NCBI RefSeq assembly: GCF_949628265.1
Contig: NC_088789.1
Coordinates: 12,578,886 to 12,642,885, forward strand
Length of the DNA stretch: 64,000 nt
DNA from: Cloeon dipterum
Lineage: Eukaryota > Arthropoda > Insecta > Ephemeroptera > Baetidae
Direction: 5' to 3'
Part shown: positions 46,640 to 59,485 of the stretch, piece by piece
Layout: each line of letters opens with the position of its first letter
Position numbering within the stretch: the stretch's first letter is position 1
Notes under the pieces: generated by a model
What the model was told of the DNA's origin: nothing
Databases searched by the model: none
Seen by the model: only the letters and a program-made list of their open reading frames with translations
Made by a program: the position numbers and the translations under genes

Positions 46640-46945
46640 TTTTTATCCCTGTCCTCTCGGACCGGGAAGGGCGCGCACTGCACTATAGCACGAATGCTGA
46701 AACCCGGGTCCCAATCACACCGCGAACGGATAACATGGGCGCACCAGGCCGCACAGGGACCCAGCCCACTCAAGGGCCACTTGCCTCCGCACCGAGGACT
46801 GCATTGAAACGCTAGACATTCGTCCCGTGAAGCCAAATCACGCATGCTGGAAAGGTGCAAACCAGCAAGTAGCGAGTCGGCGCCGCTGCGCCTCCCAGCC
46901 CGTTGAGCAATTTGAGCATTTCGAGTCACTAAACTAACCACTTTT
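46640..46945. other. CpG-rich island inside the KCTD intron
   Basis: About 300 bp clearly richer in GC and CpG than the AT-rich DNA on both sides. The minus strand is open for 116 codons across it but starts without an ATG, and I do not recognise the product. An internal promoter or enhancer is possible; this is inference. Confidence 0.35.
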
Positions 46946-46949
46946 TGCC

Positions 46950-49900
46950 ATCTCTGACATTAGGTAGCCAGTATTAGAACTCCGAATTCCTCAAATACCT
47001 CCCATTGCTTTGACACTCCTGCGAATGCCTTAACAATGCGGGCCAATGGGCTGGTTAATTCTTTGATTGTATTTTATTTATTTTTATATTTTTATATCCC
47101 CTAATATTAATGACAGGAATGGTAAAAACATCAAATATTCCAAAATTCCATCCCAAAATAAATCTTGTCCAGTGATTTCCTTACCATAGGAAACAAAAAA
47201 TTTCAACTAAAATCATTAGCGAGTATCCGGGCCCAACAAAATCAGTTTCCGCCTGTTTGCAGGACAAATATTTAGCCCTCCCATCGATTTCATCTCTGTT
47301 TTTGTGGCAAATATGTTCCTAACGCGAATTAGTCGGCAGTTCCGCTGGACGTCATGTTCACCATAAAATCTGGATGACAATACAAGCGCGCCTCGCGTTC
47401 GGGTCGGATTAATTCATTACAGTGTACCGATAAACAAAGCCAATTCATCGAACGAAAAGTAAGCGCACTAAACCGCACCAGTGGGGAGCATGTGAGCAAT
47501 GTTTGATATTTTCCGCGTTCAATCATGCAGCGTAATATGGTGTTCGTAGCGAGCGTCGGACTTTAATGAGCCATCCGACGCTGACAAGCTAAATAAATTC
47601 AAATATTCGCGCAAAAATATAATCAGCAAAACAACATACGTTTGCTGCATGGGTGACTTGTCCAAGATTCCGAATTGTCTCAATGTATTTAACCATAGAA
47701 TATTTTTAAACCTGCCCAAACACTGTTGTCCACTTAACATTTTTATTGTAATTTAAGAGTTTTTAATAAATAACAAAGTTAACGAGAATGAAAATTTACC
47801 TTTGTGTCTGGAATCAAAATGCATGCATTGTAAACGATCTGTTTTGAGAGAGTATTTCATAATTTACATTCCACGGATTTAGTAAAACCGCATTATTCCG
47901 CGTCTTGGTTCGTCCATAAACAAAGGCTACATATTGTCTAATGAAGCATCAACAAGGTGTGTTTAATTAACCCTCTAACTCCTTGTAAGCAGGAAATAAT
48001 GAAAAGCAAACAGTTTAGTATTCACGCAAGGCGAGCGCATAAACGAAATACTGAACTGCGGGGGATTCGTTCCCCGAGGGGCAATTGCGGGGATCGCAGC
48101 AGGTTCAAAGCGCTTCCCCCATGCACCAGAATGAACAGGGTTTTAGTTTCTTTTGCCGGGAAATTCGCTCAGCCTTCTCAACAGAGATATTTTCACCTGG
48201 CACGGACGGAACAAGCCCGAAAAGGGCCCCATGTTTGCGGTGCGAAGGGAAAATTCGGCGCAAAGGCTGCCGCCCCAGCCCCGAGCTGAGTGAGTTGAAT
48301 TTCTTCCTCGCTCCAGTAGATTCAAACTCAAAGGGAGCTACCCCCACATGCCGCTAATTCTGTTTTAAATATGAGGCCGGCGCGCGAACTGGCTACCCTA
48401 ATTGACGGAAATATCATGAGCTGGTGCGAAAACCGGGCTCTTTTGATGTACCATATTCATTCATACGCGCGTCCGCTGCTCTCTCTTTATCTTGGTCGGT
48501 CGAGTGCGTGTGAAATTCGCGATGTGACCTCCTTGCCTTGGGTCTCCGCTTCTCCGCCACTCCACTCGTAGATAATTCGACGCTAGAGGCTGGCTGGACC
48601 AACTTTTTTTTCCTTCTTTTCGGCGGACAGGCCAGCCCGAATAAAATCAATAGTAAATAGATACGGGGTTTACGACGGGTAGATATGGTGTAGCGACAGA
48701 TAAATAACTCGCAGACACCAGTATCCTCTTACGGCCACGGGAAAAGTGCTTTTTGATTGGTATATGTCTCTCTAAAAGTCTCTTCAAAGGTTAATGCCTC
48801 GCTGCAAAGGGAAATTCGAGACTTATAATTCCTCTTCCACCGCGCCAAATGATATATTAGACGGGCGAAGCGATGACACAAAAAAACGCTTGTGGCCCGT
48901 GTTTGTAGCGGAAAAATGACAGCTTTTGTCAAACAAGGACCGCTTGAAAAAAATATGAAAGGGAATGCCACATGAGTGGCGGATGTATATGCGACTATAC
49001 ATGTGTTTGGAGAACATTTTATGCAAATTGGCGCTTTGAAATAGAAGCCTGCAGCTCTGCTTTTTTTGTTCGAGTTGAAAGTCAAACAAGGCAACTCGCA
49101 CGGTGAACAAGCCATTCACTTGCACGATGCATTTTGTCTCTGGAGAGGTGCTTGTGCAGCACCAAAGGCAAAGGCACGTACACAGACAATAAGAAACAAA
49201 ATTTTATTCCATCGACGGTGAGCGAGGAGAGAACGAATTCCAATTGTCCCATCGATTTACAATCTATAGAATCTGCCCTTCGCTGTGCGTTCGCTGAGAC
49301 TATGTTATGTACATATTTTTCAGCGCTGCTGCCAGTGTGAGTTTTTTTTCTATTTTATGGCTTAATCAAAAGCAAGGAACGGATAATACAATAATAGTCA
49401 AATAGTGCGTTATATGTATAATCGATGACATGTTAGAAAGTTTAACTAATATATACTTTTACAAAAAAATATGTAGCGAATGCGGAGCCGCGCTCCTACT
49501 CCTTTTTAATTTTTGGTCCTGGGTATTGTTAGTGTTTATTGAATAATTATTGTTATGCGCTATTTGTTAGAAATGTTAGAATTCCGTAATGCAAAAGAGA
49601 GAGAATTTTAATGGTTTCGCCGGACTTGCAACCTGTGAGGTCGCAAAACTCAATGTTCCAAGCGTTTAATAGTGAAGGACCTGGTTCAAGTTCAAATTTA
49701 ATAAATTGTTGTTAGGAATTTTGTTCAGTTAATTAATTAGTAAATAAAATAAATTCAATTAATATTAATTTTCAATTTTTTGTATTATTCAAATGTTTAA
49801 TATTTTATTTAAATGCTGGGTGAGATGAGTAATTTAACTTTTGTATAATTACTTCTGCAAAAAAATAGCAGTTCAAGTGTTTTAAATTATGAACGCATAA

Positions 49901-52900
49901 AATGAAATAAAGCATAATATTATCGAAAAACATCATAGTCATGTTTGAAAATAAGACAGCTTTGCTCAAAACGCCACAGTTTTGCCAAATACACATTGTG
50001 TTCAAGTGTTTTTGTTTTCAATTCTTACGCTTCAAATAAATCATTAAGAAATGTAGATGGTTTTTAATGACCTTAAACGGACTGTTACTGTTAACAAGTT
50101 GTTGCAATCAAACTGTTTCAAAATAAATGGTTACGAAAGTTTTGCTAAATATTTTGAAAATACTCTTAGGTAGATGTGAATAAAAAACTAATTTCATCAC
50201 GCAGGTTCCAACTAAAGAATTCGCTCTTGACAATGAATATATTGGCAATTTCATACCTTGATGTTCCAAGAACTCGCAATAGGGAGGCAATTTATACACC
50301 GTGCACGCTCCACAGTCGTTGGGTGTATATATGCATTTATGATCGTTAGAACGGCTGCGTGGGTGCTGAATAACCTTTAAACCATATCCTCTCACTGTCA
50401 ATAAGTTAACTACTGAACAAACAAGATCTAGTTTGTTCAATACAAATATATGGACAAAGAGAAATCAATATTTAACAGTACTATTATAATAGAGTAAAAA
50501 TGGAAGGCAGCCTAAAATAAAAATTTTACTACCGTTTTAGCAATTATTTGTGCTTATTTTAAAATTCATTAAAATCTTAAATATTGAATGAAGACTTTCA
50601 ATAAAATTATTTATCTGCAGAGGAATAAACACTGTGAGTAAAAAGTGGAAGGAAATAAATGTCTGATAGGGAGAACATTATTTTGTCTTCAAGTGCAACT
50701 CCCACTAAAAAAGAATGAAATCAGTGTCATGAAATTTTTCTGTTGAATTCAATATGATTATATAATTTTTTTATTATTTATCATCAACATAATAATGAAC
50801 AGAAAAATGAAACATCACGTTGGCAGCAGCAGCTGGCTGTCGCGCCAAGAGACTGGATTATATTGTCTTTTAAAGAGGAAAGATACGGAATTAATAAAAC
50901 ATTTTACAGCCCGTAGATTCTCGTATAAGGCATGGTCTCGCGCAATTTATGAATATTACTTTCTTATCTTGCGTACGTCTTCAACACTCGCGGGAGCCGC
51001 TTCTGTGCACCTTTCTGCTTCAAAATTCATCACCTGCCGGCTCTTTTACGCCGGTGATCTAATGAAAACACGAAATTTCACATTAAAAGGCGAATTTTAC
51101 GGCCGCGTGCGTGAAATTGAGTTTGCAAAAAGTGGCGGACTAGTGACTAGACCCCGGCTCCGGAGGTGCTTCTGCGTTGCCGAGGGAGACGCTAAAAAGG
51201 CACGCAATTTTATCTTTATAGCTGAGTTGCACCATAAATTCAGTCAGCACTTTCGCAAACCAAACAGCGGCTTTTAGTGTGGCCCGGAGGCAGCAATGGC
51301 AACTCTGAAATGTGCCACAAGAGCAGAAAATTCTAATTATTAGTCATTAAACTTGCCCAGAGCTACAAGAGTTTTATCAAGATCGGCAATAAAAATTTAA
51401 TAAGGACATTGTTTGCCAAGAATGTTTCAAACTCAACCCAGCCAAAGTTTTTCCGCCGTTTGTAGTTAAACAAACTGTTAGCCTACGCTATGAACCAAAA
51501 TGCTAGTTAACTTCAATAGAGACCATAGAGACTACGACTTGTGATTGAAGTTATTCTAATCCGGGAGATAAACTAATTGTTCGTGAACTTATGCTCCGCA
51601 AAATCTGAAACCCTGGCGCATTTTATTTTTGCTTCAATTTTTACAACAACCAAACTCATGTTTTATTATGAGCAATCACCACAGCGATTTGTTGCCATTA
51701 ATTAATGAAATATATTACATATTGAACTCTATGGGGGATTAAAAAAATGCAGAGTTTCCTAGAATGTACTTGCAACAGCTTCCACCTGTCTGAAATTAAA
51801 AGATTTATAATTCCTAATCCGTACGAACAGGTTTTATTAAAAAATGAGCCCGTACTTGGACAACATTATCTATAATCACGTAGAGTTTTACAGAAAAAAA
51901 GAGTGAAATAATTATTTTGCCATGCTGCAGTCAGGTGCTCGATCATCAGGTGCGCTCTTCAAACGAGCACGTCTGTGGAAAACTGTCAGTTGGCTCTCCT
52001 AAATCAACTTAATCCGCTTTTATGAAGAAAAGCCTGGACTCGCCAATATAAACACCGACCTTTTTATTAAGGTCTGTATGAAGCGAGCTTGCTGCCTCTG
52101 ACAAATATTGCCCGGGGAATGAATGTCGCTTTTGGGCCGGGGGTTAGCGCGCGAAAATAAATAAATGAGTCGGCCTTAGTTGGAGCATGGTTTGTAGATA
52201 GCGTATACAAACACGCACACTCGCAGCGAAAGGCGCGGTGAACACGAATTTAATAAGTGGCGGGCGAAAGCACAAAGGCACGGCCACGGAAGCCAGCTCG
52301 CTAGACTTTCCGGCGGCGATAAATTACGCTCGAGAACATACATCTGCCGCTGCTTAAAATTGCACCGACCGGCCATGCTCGTTGCACGGGCGCAATTTCA
52401 CACGCGGCGGACGCGGTGCGCGTATATTTGGGATTTGCGGCCGGAATTTGCAATGGTTCAAAACGCCTCTCAGGAATTCTCTCCATCCTGCTGGCTGACA
52501 CAGTGCGAGCTGCACGCGCGTGTGAATTATTCTTTGCTACACGGCCTGTGTTTGTCTAGACCCTTACAAAGTCAACCCGGCGCTCTCCCATTTTGGTTTC
52601 GGCTTGGATCGCGTTTCTGGCTGGCTGCATTTGCACAGAAGCAATTTAAGTTATTTTCCTGCGCTGCTTTTCTTCCTCAATCTTCTGCTTGCTCAGCTCC
52701 ATTCCCAAGGAGCAGCCGAACTTGCTGAGCTCACCGACTCTTTGTTATCGCGCGGCTCGAAACTTTCTCCGCAGACTATTAATTGAAAGAAAATATGAGA
52801 TCTGCGATGAAATCCGAGATATTTGCATTTAACTGACTTTCATGACTGCTATTCGCTATGAATTGAACCTGCAGTTTTGATTTAATTGAAAATGAGGCGC

Positions 52901-53873
52901 ACGAATGATAACCTGGTGCGTTCAATTTCCCAACATAGATAGTTAACTGAGTGTTGATTCAGCACAGCTAGTGCAGTAAGAGCTGAAAGGCTGAACAATT
53001 AAACGTGCAGAATTTGTGCAGCTGGTTGCATGAACTCACTGAATCAAGCTTTGCACTGCCAACAGAAGAAATGCTACCTCGCCATCCATAGAATAGTGAG
53101 ATGGAATAATGCTGCTGCCACTGCTACATTGCAAATTTTGTGCTAGCTGTGCAGCAAACTTGTTATGCACACAAGTCTCCAATGATGCATATATTCATAA
53201 TTTTGATTAAATTGCATTCAATGAATACAAAACAAGCGTTTTGTAACCACAAACGTTCGTTCCACATACATACACATTTTCAAGACATCAAGAGAATAAA
53301 GGAATTAAAAATATAATTGATGCAAACCATCCATAAACGAACCACGCACAAGATTTTTTCTCACCTTTTTGAATAGGTAAAAATATCTTAAATAATAAGA
53401 TTTTATTTAGATTTCGAGAGAACAAACCTACCATTACTCACGGCGGTGCTATAGCAGTGTAGAAAACGCAATCAAGATATGGCACAGCCTTTCTGGCCAC
53501 AAAATAGGTGCAAAAGTTGCTTGTCCGACTCAAGATTTACGAGGGTGCGGTTAACAACAGCAGCACCATCTGTTCGCCGAAGAAAACCGCCTTGGCATTT
53601 CGCTATCGCAGATTTAAATCGTGAAATATACTGTATATCTATTCTGCTGGTCTCAGCAGACAGCTGCGATTCCAGTTTAAAGAGAACGAGAGAGACGGGA
53701 ATAAAGCGAGACACGTACAGCTCTGCAACTGAGCACGGCGTAATTGCCTCGAATTTGAGTTTCCGGGGTTCCGGCCTGCTCTCCTCGATAAAATTCAATT
53801 TAAGTCGACGTTTCGCCAGCTAATCGGATTAAAGACGAGACTGACGGACGGCCGCTTTGTTGTTGTTTTCCAG
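46950..53873 (+). other. KCTD-like intron 1, last part (no gene recognised)
   Basis: An AT-rich block (about 49.34-50.79 kb) lies between CpG-rich stretches. A 160-codon ATG-led open frame at 50795-51277 is the longest in this intron, but it shows no domain and no splice partner. The intron ends with TTGTTGTTTTCCAG at 53873. Confidence 0.45.
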
Positions 53874-56800
53874 ATGAGTTCGTCGCAGATAGTGGAGCTG
53901 AATGTGGGCGGCGTGATTTACGCGAGCAGCCAGAGCACGCTGAACGCAGAGGACGCGGCCAACCTGAAGCAAATCGTCAGCACCAACCCCAAGGACTCCA
54001 AGGGGCGCGTGTTTATCGACCGGGACGGAGTGCTCTTCCGCTATGTGCTCGACTATTTGCGGGACAAGAAAATCTGCTTGCCTGAGAATTTCCAAGAGAA
54101 GTACAGACTGCTCCGCGAGTTTGAGTATTTCAACATGGAGAACGCCAAGAAGGATCTGCAGCAGAGTTTGGACCAAGAAATGAGAGGTGAGCCAACCTGC
54201 TTTTCCTGCTCTTTGTTTGCGCGACAAGCGTTTAGCATTTTTTTGCATTCTTTTTTCCGCTTTCTTCGTCGCGCTGCCACCTGCCTTTAGGAGGTGTGCG
54301 AGTGCAGTATTTCAACATGTAAAGAGAGATTCATATTTTCCACATTTTTTATTCCTTTTGCACAGCCCTGCGAAAAGAAAAAACTTCCTGCGCTGGCTGC
54401 ATGGCTTTATTTAGCAACGCTAACGATCAACCTGCAGGCAGTTTCGGTGCTTTCTCAAATTTAATGTTATGTACATGGCATCATTATATTATATGAGATT
54501 TTTATTTTCTGCATTTTTCAATCCTCTACGTAATAATTTCAAATTTTCTCTGTAATCTCTGAAACGCTACGAGCGGGATAAAAACTTCGTAAAACCACTC
54601 CTATTAGAAAATGTTCGATGAAAACGCCTGGGATCGATGGGGCGATCAGCAGCAGCAATAGTTTGTCAAACAGAGTAATGTTTGTACAAGGAGGGATAAA
54701 ATTCCGCCGAGAAAATTACGTTCTTTTCTCATCTGCTCTCCAAACAGAGCTGCTTTGCTGCGGTTAGAGCGAATCTCCAGAAGGACGGACGAGAGATCCA
54801 ATTCAGCAGCACGTTCTGATTGAGATGTACGGGCGAAAATTACGTGTGCATTCTCTTTTTTAACCGATTTTGGCACACTGTGACCCTGGCAGAGGCGTTG
54901 AAAATGGTTTTCTTATCTGTTGTTGCAGCAGGCGAGTTTTAATCTTGGCAGCGGAGAGGGAAGAAGTTGGTGAGCGCACGCCGCCTCCTCATTTCGCGAG
55001 TAATGTTTTGTGACAGGCAAACAAAGAGAAAATACGGTCTTGTGGGAGCAGCGGGTGCGTCGAGAGGCTTCCGCTTTTTTGTCTCGCTCGCTCTGCTCTC
55101 TATCTCGGTCTACCTGCGCGCCACGAATTTTTTATCGGTGCGTCACTAAAGAAAAACAACCTTTTCCAAGGGATTCCGCCCGCCCGGCTTCGCTAAAATT
55201 TTCGCCTGCTTTTCACCTTAGCCTTTTGTTGCCGGATAAACTTTTTGGTCGTTAAATTGAATAAATATACCTTTCACTCGTGGATGACAACTTTTACGCC
55301 TCAGAGTTTCAAATTGATATTCCAGGGATAACGCATTTCTCGGCCAACGTGATTAGATTTCAAAGTGCCCTTCTCATTTAAAACTTAGTCCTTGCATCCT
55401 TGCAAAGAGTCTTACCGTAAATCGATGCAAAAATTTTTAAATTGTTTTTAATCAATAGATCCATTTATATATAGAAAAGTTTACTTAATTTTAAACTATT
55501 GGGTTTGTAATTCAAATGGAATTTAAGAACAATGAGATTTTCACCAATTAAAATTAATAATAATTTCTTGTACATCTTTATCCATGTCAAGCAATATAAA
55601 AGCAGATGATTTTTTTTAGAAGAAAACGCTTTACTAGAACAACTTCTGCATATTTTTTGTTTGTTTTGTTTTCCGGGAATACAATTTACTCTGCAATGCA
55701 ATCAGCGTCCCCGTTGGTCGCAGTTTTTGCGCTCCTCTGAGGGCCATTCCGAAGCGGGATAATTTACACGACTCCGAGGAGTAATTTTTCAATTCGCGTT
55801 CCCTCAGAGTGCAATTTTTGCACCGGACGGAATAGTCACTGTGAGACGTTGGGCCAGGTATTCCGAGCTGAATACGCAAGCAGCTGGAACAGCTGCGCGC
55901 GTCTTTGAAAGCCCAGCTAGGCGATTTCGGCAACGACCAGCAATCTGCTCTTTTATTTATAAAATTTCTTCAGCGAGTTGAAACGAGAAGAAAAAGCACT
56001 TCATCGTTGCCGGCCTGCCTTAAGGGGTAGTTGAAAAAGAAGAAGCAGCAGGGAGGAATTCTACCGTACGGCCTGTTAACTGGACAGAAATGTAATAAAG
56101 AACTGCTCATTTTTTGCTCTCTGCTATGTAGTTCCGATGCATGCGAGCGGACCAAAATTTGCGAACCGAGAGAAATAAGAGAGAATAAAGGACCAGGAAG
56201 GCACGTGAATTTCGGTGGGTCCGATGGAAATTCTCGCCGAGCCAGAAATTTCCTCGCCAATGCTTTGGTGCTTTGGCATTTTGCTTAATTTGAGGGCTCC
56301 GCGAGGCGTGCTAAATTTTTCAACAAACGCTCGCCGAATGGAGTTGCTGGAACGTGAAAAATTCATGCCCGCGGAGGTGCAAATCAAATTTGCCCGTCTG
56401 TCTCGCTTATTTGCCAACGCGTCGCCAACGCATTCGTGAAAATAACGCATGCAATTTAAATTCTCTCAACTCCCAACACAAGAGATCCATCGTGAAAACC
56501 ATCGACAACTCGAAAACAAACAATGGTTTTCAATTGGCGTGGCATGCACAAAAAAGGTCACGGATTTTATTGAAGAAATTTGGTTGTTATTAAACAGCAA
56601 AATATTCTGGGAAAAGATTGGCTCTGGTGTGGAAAATCATTTTACAGGCGCTGAAATTAAAAAATTGCTGTCGCGGAATAATGCAGTCCCCTACACTATT
56701 TGAATAACTATTTATAACAAAGAATTTTTATCTGTTTATTTCGTCTTGTGGAGCTAGGTGCGTGACTAGGTGTATTTCTATGTTTCATTTTTTGACTAAT

Positions 56801-59485
56801 TTTTTTATAGTTTTATGTTATAATATTAATTTGCATTTTTTATCTCATGAAATAGGGTGGACTAGATTCGCGGAAACTGGTCGGGTTTTAATTAAATAAC
56901 TCTGAAATCAACGAGTAAGAAGTTTGGTTTTTCATTTTTACCACTAAAAAGAATATAAATTCTGCTGCAAAGTCCGTCTTGCACTGCATAAATCGAAATA
57001 CCATGCTGGAAAAACACTACAACCCTATTCTATTTTGTCATGCATAAAAATTATTTCACAGGAGCTATCCGTCGATGTTCAACAATTCAAGTTTTTTCGA
57101 GGGAGAAAAATAACGAGATTTAGTTTGTTGCAGTGGAAAAGAAACTTGACACCAATTTCTTCATCCAAACAATGGTGCTCTCCAGTTCGTATCTAGCCGG
57201 TTTTTATTTCGTTATCCAACTACGCAATGAAGAACACGATATGTCTGGAGTGGTGCCCTACTTGAGATAATGAGGCAGCCCTATGTCTATGCTAACAAAC
57301 GGGAGGCGAATTATGCTCTTCTCGGTTCAAATGGCACGCAAGAGAATGCCTTTGATTGGCATTTCAGCTGCAAGAGTTATTTATGGAGCCAATTTGCATG
57401 GCACGGCTTTATGTTGTCTTCTTTCCTCTCTGCTGATCTGGCTGTCCGTTTGTTTGTACGAATACACTGCGCGGCACGAGAACGTGTGTGTGTGTGCATG
57501 CCTTTATTGATCAGGAGAGCGATACAAATGTTTACACTCGCAGGCCAGAAACAGTTCTCAGCCTTTCACTAGTGCACACATCGGTGTACCTTTTTTGCTG
57601 TTTGTTGTTTCAACGCTGGCCAGCTCACTCTCTTGGCTTAGAGGTCGCCGCTCTGGGCCACTGACTGGATGATTTTTCACTCCGTGAAGCTGCTTAATAA
57701 TTGAATGGTTTTCAAACAACGCGGATGAGTCAAATGAAAATAGAGTCCATTCGTTTTCAATTGCCGCGAGCTGTTTTGCGAAATGCAAATAACTTTAATT
57801 GCGTGAGGCTGTATCTCTGCTGGTTTCCAGCCAATTAAATTGCCAGGCAAATTGCCAAGCGTATCTACCACGCCGGTTGCATATATCTGTTTTACATACA
57901 AACACTCGCACTATCTCCTCCACTTTTAATATATAACATAGGTATGTATTCAGCGCACTGACTAAAATGGCTGACTTCATCAATCTCATAAAAAAATGCC
58001 GAGTGAAAAATTTCGCACGAAGAGAGAGCGAAATACATTTTCTATTACGTACAAATGTTCGCCGCAAAAGCGTTCTGCCTGTGACCTCTGCGAGGCAATA
58101 CTCCTTAGGCTTTTACATAATATCGAGCGCACCCTTTTACGAGCCGAGCACACACACACACACACTCACGGAGAGAACGCCGCTCGCAGTCTGGAAATCG
58201 GAACATCCCACACCCTTCAATATTGTGTGCCAAATCTGTCCGAAAATTTAGCTGCGGATACACGACTACGATGAATACATTTCCATAAATATCCGCCGAG
58301 TGACGAATCGATCCAAAATTGATGATATTACAGGCAAACACGCCAGCAGATGGCCGAGATTTGCATGATCCGAACTGAACAAACTTTGATAAGCGAGCGG
58401 CTGTGAACGATTTTTCCTATTGGCAACCGTCTCGGCGCGTTGTATAACTAATATCAATAGCCGCTACTTCAGCATGTGTTGTGCGTGTTCGATTTTATTG
58501 GCTCGTGGTAAATTGCCTTCGTCTAATTCCATCATGTCATCGACTTAATTTCCATACCGTTCCGTTCACGCAGAATTGATGAATATGTGGTATAAAAAAA
58601 TAGTGTGTAACGTGTAACGGCCTAAAATAAGAGTATTGTAAATTTATTTTGAGCTATTAGGATAACGTTTTGTTTCAATTTTGATTTAAAATACTCAACA
58701 GTTAACAGTTGCTACAAACTGTCCAGAAGAATATTTGCATTTCCATGTTTTTAGGAGATTCGTAATTTTGTGTTAAAAATTTTCAATTCGTGAAATAATA
58801 AAAAAATGATTTTGCTACAGCTCAAGAATGGATTTGTTGGATATAAATTGGCACAGAAAAATATTTTAAAGCTTCCCCGCATCTCTCTATTTTTGAGGTA
58901 CTTAAATTATGCCATCAGAAGATATTTTAGTTTTGATCAAAACGTGACTCGTTGTCAGAAAAGAAAGGCTTTAGAGTGAAATTTTCAGACTATTTTTTTG
59001 CAATATTGGTTGGAAATTGAAACAGTAAAGTTTCGCCACAGAAATCAGCGCTTTGAAATAGTGCAAACAAGAATAAGCCGCTAACCACCACTGGAAACCT
59101 CCGATCCGCGGTTTGCATCTGTTTTCCTATCGGTCGGTTTTTGCAATCAACCGCAAAGCTGTTTGTCCATTCGCTGATCGCTGGTTTCCTCCTTTGTTGC
59201 AGACGTGTCGCAAAGCAACCAGACGCCGGGCCGTGGCTACATCACGCTCGGCTACCGCGGCAGCTTCGCCTTTGGTAGTGCCGGCATGGCAGACGTCAAG
59301 TTCCGCAAGCTGTCACGCATCCTGGTGTGCGGCAGGGTGATCCTGTGTCGCGACGTCTTCGGCGAGAGCCTCAACGAGAGCCGCGACCCCGACCACGGCG
59401 AGAGCGACCGCTACACCAGCAGATTCTTCCTCAAGCATTCCTCCATGGAGCAGGCCTTTGATTGCCTTCAGGAAGCGGGATTCAG
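53874..59485 (+). CDS. KCTD12-like: KCTD8/12/16-like BTB (T1) protein, GABA-B receptor auxiliary subunit type; 3' partial
   Basis: Two coding exons, 53874-54186 and 59203-59485, join in phase (G|AC) to 198 codons plus two bases. The ATG sits directly after the splice acceptor CCAG. Residues 6-100 form the T1/BTB domain (VELNVGGVIYASSQSTL, GRVFIDRDGVLFRYVLDYLR, KYRLLREFEYFNMENA). After a short linker comes the H1 domain typical of KCTD8/12/16 (RGYITLGYRGSFAFG, KLSRILVCGRVILCRDVFGE, LNESRDPD, YTSRFFLKHSSMEQAFD, LQEAGFR). In human proteins this domain continues for about 40 residues to a TEYVF end. That part is missing after the donor AG|GTGAGT at 59485, and I could not find it before 64000, so the gene runs off the right edge. 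Known role of the family: cytosolic tetramers or pentamers that bind GABA-B2 receptors and alter G-protein signalling. Drosophila has a KCTD12-like relative; a synaptic role here is inferred. Confidence 0.9.
54187..59202 (+). other. KCTD-like intron 2 (5 kb)
   Basis: Bounded by AGAG|GTGAGC and TTTGTTGCAG. CpG-rich in most parts, with an AT-rich section at about 56.7-57.1 kb that holds repeat family B copy 2. No exon of another gene is recognised on either strand. Confidence 0.6.
56743..56963 (+). repeat. Dispersed repeat family B, copy 2
   Basis: GTCTTGTGGAGC (56743-56754) and the core CTCATGAAATAGGGTGGA then CTAGATTCGC (56844-56871) match the copy at 46387. Here 89 bp of AT-rich DNA separate the two blocks instead of 13. 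Either this copy has an insertion or the first has a deletion. Confidence 0.6.

Noticed and set aside
46591-46941. Minus-strand 116-codon open frame
   Set aside because: It begins with a non-ATG codon, has no recognised domain and matches a CpG-rich block in which stops are rare by composition.
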